From Lentisalinibacter sp035655155 (GTDB taxonomy: Bacteria > Pseudomonadota > Gammaproteobacteria > Steroidobacterales > Woeseiaceae): a stretch of DNA of 8,448 nt. Numbering within the stretch: position 1 is the first letter of the stretch; every line of letters begins with the position of its first letter. A model generated the notes under the pieces. The model saw only the letters and a list, made by a program, of their open reading frames with translations. It did no database searches and had not been told where the DNA came from. Shown here in pieces: positions 1-6,053 of the stretch. The position numbers and the translations under genes were made by a program. Location of the stretch: assembly GCA_035655155.1 (NCBI GenBank), contig DASRVH010000083.1, positions 1 to 8,448 of the forward strand. Direction: 5' to 3'.

Positions 1-223
1 CGCCGGTTGTGACGACATCTCCCTCGCCCGTCAGATCCACCCGACCCTTACGACGATCAGGCAACCGCTCGCGGCCATGGCCGAGGCGGCGACACTGGCG
101 CTGGTGGACGGTTCGAGGAAGGACCCGCCCCGCCGTGGAACCGCAGTCGTGCCCGGCCAGCTACGGATTCGCGAGTCAACGGGGCCCGCGCCCTCCCGCG
201 CTTTATCCTCCGGCGGAACCTGA
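1..223 (+). CDS. LacI-family transcriptional regulator, C-terminal end (5' end outside window)
   Basis: This is the last 73 codons of a gene entering from the left edge (reading frame begins at position 2, TGA at 221-223). What is seen: a Cys-Asp-Asp-Ile segment near the start, then a Pro-x-Leu-Thr-Thr-Ile-Arg-Gln-Pro-Leu block at about residues 14-23 of the visible part. A helix rich in Ala and Leu follows, then Leu-Arg-Ile-Arg-Glu-Ser-Thr-Gly-Pro at about residues 54-62. This order (DD, LTT-RQP, then a final R-x-S-T strand) is the hallmark of the C-terminal sugar-binding domain of LacI/GalR-type repressors, which sense a sugar and release operator DNA. The DNA-binding helix-turn-helix lies outside the window. 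The final roughly ten residues are a non-conserved Ser/Gly-rich tail. The gene converges on the glycosidase operon with 18 bases between stop codons, so it is a candidate local regulator, but its target is inferred. Confidence 0.85.
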   Translation, partial: AGCDDISLARQIHPTLTTIRQPLAAMAEAATLALVDGSRKDPPRRGTAVVPGQLRIRESTGPAPSRALSSGGT

Positions 224-241
224 GCGCCCGCCCGGGCGATC

Positions 242-2026
242 TCAACGAAGGTAACGGATGCGGTCGAGATAGACGGTCACAGGCGTGGCCCGCCCGGTCA
301 GCGTGACCACGAAACCCGTCTTGATGCTCGAGAGATCAGCGCCCTTTAACGGTATCGTGTAGCGCCGCCAATCGCGGGTCAGCACGATGTCGTCCGCCTT
401 GCGGATGGCGGAGTCGGGATGCGCCTTTTCGTCCCCAAGCAGACCGACGCCGAAGCTCACTTTCTCGCCGCCGTACTCCCCCCGTGCCCAGAGTTCCAGC
501 TCCCGGGCGCCGCGGAGATCGTAGCCCCCTTCCTGGTCGCCCCAGTTGTTCGGCGGGTGTTGCCAGGCGACGCCCGCCCAGCCATACGGTTTCTCGAAGC
601 GCAGTCGGATGCTGTACGCACCCTCGTGAACCTTGTCGGCGTGCTCGCCGTCCAGCACCAGGTGATCGATGTCGCCCATCCAGCCGGACGGTGCCCAGGG
701 CATCCCGGCGAGGCCGTCCTCGTACACCGGGAATGGCAGCGGCGTGCGCGGCTCGCCTTCCACGAGCAGCGGGACGTTGGCGGTGGCCGCATGGCCGGCC
801 TCGTCGTAGGCAAACAGGAACAGGCGATAGGGTCCCGGCTGTTCGGGCATGCGCAGCCTCGCCCCCTCGATGTCTCCCGCCTCGACAGCGCCATCGATCG
901 CGGGCATACCAGGCCGGAAATCGCCGCCAGTCAGGTACTCGGACGAATCGGGCCGCAATTCCCAGCGGGCGCGGATCTCCCCGCCTTCCGGGTCCTTGAC
1001 CGACGCGCGGACCTCCACAGTCGTGCCCGGCTCCACCCGCGTGGGGCCGGCGATCTCCAGCGGCGCCGCCCGCGGCGCCAGGTCGTCCGGCGGCGCCCCC
1101 GACCAGATCGCGGTCATGACGTCGACAGCCGCCGTCTTCGCGCCGTCCTCGAGGAACATGCCGAACCAGGTCCCTGTGGCCTCCATCTTATGGCCCCACA
1201 GGAAGGCATAACCGCCCAGCGCCAGCCCGGAAGCCGCCGCGATGCCCTCCTCCCAGGCCTTGCGGTAGAACGCGGCTTTAGCCGCGCTTGTCTGTTCAAG
1301 GGGAGCGCCCCACTCGGTCGCGGGCATCTCCCAGGGACCGACGGGGCCGAACTCGGTCAACACGAAAGGCTTCGTCGCGCCGGCATCGCGCAGCAGCCCG
1401 GGCACCAGCGGCGCGCCGCCATAGGCGTTGATGCCATGGATGTCGATGGCGGGACTGCGGCGATGGACCCATTCGATGCGCTCCCCATGGACGAAGGTCG
1501 TGACCGTCATCGTCGGGTGGTGCGGGTCCAGGTGCTTCACCATCACGACGACGTCGTTCACGACCTTCCAGACGGCCGGATTGTCGCCCTGCTCGAAGCC
1601 CTCCATCTCGTTGCCGATTCCCCACAACAGGACGGCCGGGTGATCCTTGTAGCGCATTACGGCCCGGCGCACGCGCTCGCGCTGCTCATTCACCTGTTCC
1701 GGATCATCGTAGTCGAAGCCGTGTCGCTCGTGGCCCAGCCAGATACCGACGGTCACCGTGAGTCCGAGCGCATGTGCCTCGTCGAGCAGTGGCTCGAGAT
1801 TCTCGGCGCCCCAGGTGCGCACGGAGTTGGCGCCGGCCGCCGCCAGCAATTCCAGCGAGTGGTCTCCGCCGGCGCCGCGGATAAAGTAGGCTTCGCCGCC
1901 GCGAAGCAGTTCCCAGCCTTGCTCTGTCTGTCGCAATTCGACCGGAACCGCTTCCGCCATGACCGGCTTCCATAAAAGGAAAGGCCCCGCGACCAGCAGG
2001 GCCTTTATGAGGGTTGCTCCGCGCAC
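242..2026 (-). CDS. Secreted clan GH-A (GH2/GH5-like) glycoside hydrolase with C-terminal carbohydrate-binding-like module
   Basis: This 594-residue enzyme probably hydrolyses a beta-linked glycan outside the cytoplasm. The GTG start at 2026 lies 12 bases after the previous stop, with a weak G-rich Shine-Dalgarno stretch. It is preferred because it gives a complete signal peptide (Lys8, hydrophobic core to about residue 18, likely cleavage after Ala-Glu-Ala at about 26). Domain 1 (about 30-310) is a TIM barrel. Arg70 lies in a Ser-Val-Arg-Thr-Trp strand. Gly-Asn-Glu at 138-140 supplies the predicted acid/base Glu140. Leu-Thr-Glu-Phe-Gly at 223-227 supplies the predicted nucleophile Glu225. 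Domain 2 (about 320-422) looks like an Ig/PKD-type beta-sandwich. Domain 3 (about 430-594) resembles a galactose-binding-fold or CBM11-like module, rich in Trp and ending in the typical Val-Tyr-Leu-Asp-Arg-Ile strand. The family number and substrate cannot be settled by eye. It is the last gene of the operon, and its catalytic domain is a distant paralogue of the one encoded at 2827-5979. Confidence 0.9.
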   Translation of the reverse strand: MRGATLIKALLVAGPFLLWKPVMAEAVPVELRQTEQGWELLRGGEAYFIRGAGGDHSLELLAAAGANSVRTWGAENLEPLLDEAHALGLTVTVGIWLGHERHGFDYDDPEQVNEQRERVRRAVMRYKDHPAVLLWGIGNEMEGFEQGDNPAVWKVVNDVVVMVKHLDPHHPTMTVTTFVHGERIEWVHRRSPAIDIHGINAYGGAPLVPGLLRDAGATKPFVLTEFGPVGPWEMPATEWGAPLEQTSAAKAAFYRKAWEEGIAAASGLALGGYAFLWGHKMEATGTWFGMFLEDGAKTAAVDVMTAIWSGAPPDDLAPRAAPLEIAGPTRVEPGTTVEVRASVKDPEGGEIRARWELRPDSSEYLTGGDFRPGMPAIDGAVEAGDIEGARLRMPEQPGPYRLFLFAYDEAGHAATANVPLLVEGEPRTPLPFPVYEDGLAGMPWAPSGWMGDIDHLVLDGEHADKVHEGAYSIRLRFEKPYGWAGVAWQHPPNNWGDQEGGYDLRGARELELWARGEYGGEKVSFGVGLLGDEKAHPDSAIRKADDIVLTRDWRRYTIPLKGADLSSIKTGFVVTLTGRATPVTVYLDRIRYLR

Positions 2027-2038
2027 CTGGTGCCCCGC

Positions 2039-2794
2039 TCAGCCCCCGTTGACCGACACTACGCCGTCGTTGAAAAGAGGCGGCGTGGCAGGCTGATAGG
2101 AATAACCCCAGTCGAGCAGAACCTCCAGCACGAGGATCGGGGCGCCCGGCACCAGCCGCCGGAAGCCGGTCGCTTCAGTCCGGTAGAGAGCATCAGCCGT
2201 GAGTTCGTTCAGCGGAACGGAAAACGGGACGGGCTCGCCGTCCGGGCTGGCGGCAGGGCAGCATGTGAACACCGTGACCGAGCTGAAGAAGTTGTCCAGC
2301 ACGGAGCGGTACGCCTTGAGGGCCTGCTCACGGACCAGTTCATCCGTCGAGATCGCGTTGCTGTTTGCGTCGTATAACTCGTGCAGTGCCAGCGCGGTGT
2401 AATACTGGTTCTCGCCGGAAGGCCGCTGCGCCAGTGCAGTCGCCCAGAAGTAGAAGCGCGCCTTCGCGCCTGACGGCCCGGGCGGGAGGGAGTTGAACAA
2501 GTCGAACTTATTGTCGGCTTCCGGGTTGTTGATGTCGAACTCGATGATGGTCGTGGTCGCGAACGGATTCTCCGGGTCCTCCAGGACGCAGGTCTCCGGG
2601 TGGACACCGACGTCCTCGCAATAGAGATCCAGGACCACGTCCGTCGGCAGGACGATGGAATTGATCAGCTCGCCATCACTCTCGTCACGCTCGCCGCTGC
2701 AGCCGGCAGAAGCCAGCGCCGCCGAACCCAGCAGGGCGAGAAGCAGGTGCTTGCCGCAAGCCGGCCTGGCATGTTGTCGATTCAGTTCTCTCAT
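2039..2794 (-). CDS. Predicted outer-membrane lipoprotein of unknown family
   Basis: I do not recognise a named family for this 251-residue protein. The ATG at 2794 is chosen over an in-frame ATG at 2818 because it has a GAGG Shine-Dalgarno sequence nine bases upstream and gives a compact lipoprotein signal. That signal has basic residues up to Lys15, a Leu/Ala-rich core, then Ala-Ser-Ala-Gly-Cys with Cys32 as the lipid-accepting residue. Ser at +2 is compatible with sorting to the outer membrane. The mature protein starts with an acidic linker. It has Cys59, Cys69 and adjacent Cys168-Cys169, which suggests disulfides outside the cytoplasm. About residues 108-163 look helical (aromatic/Ala-rich helices followed by an Ala-Leu-Lys-Ala-Tyr-Arg helix), weakly recalling a TPR-like helical pair. 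The C-terminal part is hydrophobic and beta-like. It lies 32 bases after the barrel-fused enzyme gene and 12 before the secreted glycosidase gene, so a partner or assembly role for the barrel protein is plausible but inferred. Confidence 0.85.
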   Translation of the reverse strand: MRELNRQHARPACGKHLLLALLGSAALASAGCSGERDESDGELINSIVLPTDVVLDLYCEDVGVHPETCVLEDPENPFATTTIIEFDINNPEADNKFDLFNSLPPGPSGAKARFYFWATALAQRPSGENQYYTALALHELYDANSNAISTDELVREQALKAYRSVLDNFFSSVTVFTCCPAASPDGEPVPFSVPLNELTADALYRTEATGFRRLVPGAPILVLEVLLDWGYSYQPATPPLFNDGVVSVNGG

Positions 2795-2803
2795 TCCAAT
2801 ATT

Positions 2804-2808
2804 ACCTC
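2804..2808 (-). promoter_or_regulatory. Shine-Dalgarno site that decides the lipoprotein start
   Basis: On the minus strand the sequence reads GAGGT followed by nine bases and then the ATG at 2794. The alternative in-frame ATG at 2818 has no comparable purine-rich site, so this site supports the shorter lipoprotein. Confidence 0.6.
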
Positions 2809-2826
2809 GGCTGTGCATGCACTTCG

Positions 2827-5800
2827 CTAGAACTGATAGATGAAATAGACGTTGACGCTGAAGATGTAATCGCTGCCCGGGTACTCTTCCTCGGCCTCCG
2901 AGTCTTCACCGAAGGAACGGTACAGCGCGCGGACACCGATCTTGGTCGCGTGCTCTTCAGACAACCGGTCCGCGACCGCCGTAAAGCCCGGCCCGAGCAG
3001 GTAGGAGTAATCCAGCTCGACCTGTTCCGGGAACGTGATGTTGAACTGGCGGTAGAAGTCGTAAGGGCCCCAGCGGTCCTTCATGAAATAGCCGGACAGC
3101 GTGTGCTTGCCGCCCCAGATGGCCTTGCCGTGCAGTTCCCAGAAGTCGCGAGTCCCGCCGTTCGGGCTGCCCGTGGACTGCTGGAAACCCCGGATTCCCT
3201 TCAAGATCAGCTTGGTCCGGTTTCTCGTGTTGAAGGTCATTCGGCTCGAGACTGTCCAGACATCCTCGGCTGGCAAGCCCTCGCCGAATGCCGCGTTGGA
3301 GTCGGTGGGCGCGAAGAAGAAGCGGTACGAATCCGTGCGGGTCGGGAACTCCGTGTAGGTGCCGCCGAAATCGATCGCGAACGGCGCGTCCTCCCGCCAC
3401 TCGTTGTCCCAGTCATAGTAAGGCGTTGCACCGGTGGGATCCCAGGTGAAGTAGATCTCGGCCGAGCGCGCCTCGCGGTTGCCCAGCACGGCGAACGGAT
3501 CAGTGTCACGGTTACGCGGATTCGTGCCCGGAGACAGGATGCCGTCTACGATCTCCGGCTCCACGAGCGGGTTGGCGTGAACCAGGTTGTCCCGGTACAT
3601 CAGGCGCGGGAAGACCATGAAATTCCCGAAGAACATCTGCATGCCGGCCTCGTACTCCTGCTTGTTGCCGAGGCCGGAGTAAGGGAGGTTGCTGGGATCC
3701 AGGACGCCGTAGACCCGGTGGTGCTGGCCGCCGTCCGCGACCAGTCCGGCATAGTGGGCCGACAGGTAGGTGCGCGTGCCCAGCAGCGGGAAGGTGACCT
3801 TGGTCTTGAAGCCGAGGGTATCTTCCCAGTCGATCTCGTCCAGATAGACGTCCCCGCCCGCATAGCGATCGAAGGTTTCGCCGACTTTTTCGGTCGCCGA
3901 CATGATCCCGCCAAATTCGAGTTCCCAGCCATTCAGGAACTCCTTCTTGCCGTAGATCGTCGTCTGCCGGGACTGGCGCTCGGTCTGCCCGGCGCCGCCG
4001 ACGGAGCGGCCCAGGCGCGCGACGTCCTCGGAGTGGATGAACGTCCAGTCCATATCCGCGAGGCGGAAGTCATATTTGACGACCGCTTTCGGGTTGGCGC
4101 CCCAGTAGACTTCGGGGCCGAACAGTAAGGTCAAGCCGTCCCAGTTGCCCTTGCCCTGGATCTCGACGCCGGAGGGCGCGCTGGCGTCCCAGACGTCGAT
4201 GCCCGAAATGTCCGTCGCCTCCCGGACCAGGCCGAAGAAATCGCCTTCATAGCCCCAGTGGAAGCGCGGCGTGTGGTAGAAGGCTTCCAGGTCGAAGTTC
4301 TCGCCCTCGTACTCCGCACTGAAGTCATAGATTTCTACGCGCCGGCCGTCGTCGATCCTGACCGGAGTGACAGGGATGCCCTCGATCTCCTCCGTGGCCA
4401 CCTGGATTTCGCGCTCCAGTCCCCGGTCACCGTAACTGAACTCCAGCGGGCGCTTGTCGGCGACGTCGCCGAGAACGTTGATCGTGAACTGGCCGTTCAG
4501 CCTGGAGTTCGGCTCGAAAGCGAAATCCAGGAACACCATCTGGCCGTCGCTGAACTCGATGGCGTTTTCCCCGTCTTCCTCGATGCGCTGGTCCTCGCCG
4601 CGCGCCACGAATTCCGCCTGCAACCTGCCGCCCGTAAACCTGAGCGTGCGGTTAGCCTCGTTGACCTCGGCCTTGACCCGGCGGACATCGCCCCTCAGTT
4701 CGTAGTAGTCCAGGTCCATGGTGGCGAACATCGAGTTGATCTCGCTCCGGGAGGCCTCGTAGGGATCCAGCGAGAAGACCTCTTTCATCACGTCGTAGGC
4801 CATGCGCGGAATCGCCTGGTACACGCCCTCGGCATTCGGCAGGCCGAGCGCCGTGATGCCGAACCACTCCTCGTTCATGTTGTTGCCGTCGGGAGTCCAG
4901 TCGAACAGGTACGCCTGGTTGGACCAAGAGGCGTTGGTGTCCTGGATGTCGAGGTTCTCCGTCTGCAGGTATTTCCACCACTCGTCGCGCCACTCGAAGA
5001 TGTAACCGCCGATCGAGTTACCCTCCTCGCCGTTGCCGTAGGCCTTGTTGTACATCTCCTGCCACTGCTCCTTCAGGATCAGGGCCTGGGCTGCCTGGTC
5101 CTCCTGGAAGGTGCGGGCATTGAAGGCATCGCTGCCGAACTCGAAGAACACGACCGGCAGATCGAGTTTCTCGTCGACACGCTGCCACAGGTCCGTGAAA
5201 CTCGTGCCGCGGTAGACGTTGCTGCCGAGGATATCGAGCGACGGGACGAGCTCCGCGATCAGGTCGATGTACTGGATGTCCCCGTTCACGATGCTGAACG
5301 GGTGATTCGGGGCGATCTCCTTGCCCGCGGAGATGACCTCTTCGTACAGGCTGTAGAGGTAGCGCGCCTTGGCCGTATTCTGCTCACCCTCGGGCAGGTT
5401 CTCGATCTCGAAGCTCGACCAGGACAGGCCGTAGTTGCTCTCGTTGCCGAATGCGAACATCAGGACGCCGGGAGTCGCCTTGTACTGGCGCACGACCTCC
5501 TGCATGTCCCGCTTCAGAACCTCCCGGGTGAGCGGATCGGAGTAATCGGTGAACGGCACCCACTGGCCGTCGACGGTATAGCCGTAGCGACCCATCAGCG
5601 GATTGACGACGCTCATGATGCCGTGTTCGCGGTAGATGTATTCCACCCACCTGGGCGGGATCGTGGTGAAGCTGCGGATGGTGTTCACGCCCATCTTCTT
5701 CATCAGGCCGAACTCGTAGTCGAGCACCTTGCGGATAAAGTCGTCGGATTCGTTGAACAGGCCGTAGGTGTAGTTCTGGCCGCGCGGCGAGTAGCCCCAG

Positions 5801-5979
5801 ACGACGCCCTTGACGTAAAAGTCCTCGCCGTCGACCTTGAGCTTCCAGCCCTTCTCGTCCTTGTAGGTCTCGACCTTGTTCACCTGCGCGTAAGTCACGT
5901 CCGGCGCTGCAAAGATCAGCACGGCGGCCAGCAGGCTGCCGATGAAGGCCATACGATTGGAGAAGCTCGATTTCGCCAT
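2827..5979 (-). CDS. Glycoside hydrolase-like TIM barrel fused to a C-terminal outer-membrane beta-barrel
   Basis: This protein is 1050 residues from the ATG at 5979. That start has a purine-rich AAGAAAGAG eight bases upstream and directly precedes a normal signal peptide (Lys3, Arg9, hydrophobic core 11-25, cleavage near Ala-Gln at 31-32). Frame-compatible ATGs at 6054 and 6102 would add 25 or 41 residues. Domain 1 (about 35-405) has clan GH-A/GH2-like catalytic marks: Arg102 in Thr-Ile-Arg-Ser, Phe-Gly-Asn-Glu-Ser with predicted acid/base Glu180, and Phe-Phe-Glu-Phe-Gly with predicted nucleophile Glu280. A beta-rich linker domain spans about 425-560. From about 560 to 1050 the sequence is an alternating, aromatic-rich series of amphipathic strands. 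It includes a His-Trp-Gly-Tyr-Glu-Gly-Asp segment and a Gly-Pro-Glu-Val-Tyr-Trp-Gly segment. It ends in a strand with alternating hydrophobic residues and a terminal Tyr-Gln-Phe, the classic outer-membrane insertion signal. The enzyme would thus be tethered to the outer membrane. Its partners are probably the downstream lipoprotein and the upstream binding-module protein. The substrate is unknown; a beta-glucan is a guess. Confidence 0.88.
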   Translation of the reverse strand: MAKSSFSNRMAFIGSLLAAVLIFAAPDVTYAQVNKVETYKDEKGWKLKVDGEDFYVKGVVWGYSPRGQNYTYGLFNESDDFIRKVLDYEFGLMKKMGVNTIRSFTTIPPRWVEYIYREHGIMSVVNPLMGRYGYTVDGQWVPFTDYSDPLTREVLKRDMQEVVRQYKATPGVLMFAFGNESNYGLSWSSFEIENLPEGEQNTAKARYLYSLYEEVISAGKEIAPNHPFSIVNGDIQYIDLIAELVPSLDILGSNVYRGTSFTDLWQRVDEKLDLPVVFFEFGSDAFNARTFQEDQAAQALILKEQWQEMYNKAYGNGEEGNSIGGYIFEWRDEWWKYLQTENLDIQDTNASWSNQAYLFDWTPDGNNMNEEWFGITALGLPNAEGVYQAIPRMAYDVMKEVFSLDPYEASRSEINSMFATMDLDYYELRGDVRRVKAEVNEANRTLRFTGGRLQAEFVARGEDQRIEEDGENAIEFSDGQMVFLDFAFEPNSRLNGQFTINVLGDVADKRPLEFSYGDRGLEREIQVATEEIEGIPVTPVRIDDGRRVEIYDFSAEYEGENFDLEAFYHTPRFHWGYEGDFFGLVREATDISGIDVWDASAPSGVEIQGKGNWDGLTLLFGPEVYWGANPKAVVKYDFRLADMDWTFIHSEDVARLGRSVGGAGQTERQSRQTTIYGKKEFLNGWELEFGGIMSATEKVGETFDRYAGGDVYLDEIDWEDTLGFKTKVTFPLLGTRTYLSAHYAGLVADGGQHHRVYGVLDPSNLPYSGLGNKQEYEAGMQMFFGNFMVFPRLMYRDNLVHANPLVEPEIVDGILSPGTNPRNRDTDPFAVLGNREARSAEIYFTWDPTGATPYYDWDNEWREDAPFAIDFGGTYTEFPTRTDSYRFFFAPTDSNAAFGEGLPAEDVWTVSSRMTFNTRNRTKLILKGIRGFQQSTGSPNGGTRDFWELHGKAIWGGKHTLSGYFMKDRWGPYDFYRQFNITFPEQVELDYSYLLGPGFTAVADRLSEEHATKIGVRALYRSFGEDSEAEEEYPGSDYIFSVNVYFIYQF

Positions 5980-5987
5980 TGCGACTA

Positions 5988-5996
5988 CTCTTTCTT
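5988..5996 (-). promoter_or_regulatory. Purine-rich ribosome-binding site that decides the barrel-enzyme start
   Basis: The minus strand reads AAGAAAGAG eight bases before the ATG at 5979. The competing ATG at 6054, which overlaps the upstream stop codon as TGATG, has no visible Shine-Dalgarno sequence of its own. This favours initiation at 5979, although re-initiation at 6054 by translational coupling cannot be excluded. Confidence 0.45.
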
Positions 5997-6053
5997 GAGG
6001 TTTGACTTCTTGGTGAAGTTCGATCCGGGTGATTTTCTCTGCCGGCTTCGCCA

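Noticed and set aside
229..238. Perfect palindrome CGCCCGGGCG between the two convergent stop codons, considered as a terminator
   Set aside because: It has no loop and no following T-run on either strand, so it cannot be supported as an intrinsic terminator. In GC-rich DNA such a palindrome can arise by chance.
9..254. Plus-strand 81-codon frame and the overlapping minus-strand 62-codon frame at 57-245
   Set aside because: Both are Arg/Pro-rich out-of-frame readings. The frame starting at position 2 gives a clear LacI-type C-terminus and accounts for the region.
419..1975. Long open frame of 518 codons on the plus strand opposite the secreted glycosidase
   Set aside because: It is antisense to a gene with a signal peptide, catalytic motifs and a binding module. 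Its translation is Arg/His/Val-rich with no recognisable motif, as expected from the complementary strand of GC-rich coding DNA.
2813..2822. Palindrome GTGCATGCAC just upstream of the lipoprotein ribosome-binding site, considered as an operator
   Set aside because: It lies inside a 32-base intergenic gap of an apparent operon with no promoter elements nearby. It has an AT centre rather than the CG centre common for LacI-type operators, and no second copy was noticed.
2950..4128. Plus-strand open frame of 392 codons opposite the beta-barrel region
   Set aside because: It is an antisense shadow rich in Arg, Val and Gln with no motifs. The minus strand encodes the coherent barrel-like strands and C-terminal Phe signal.
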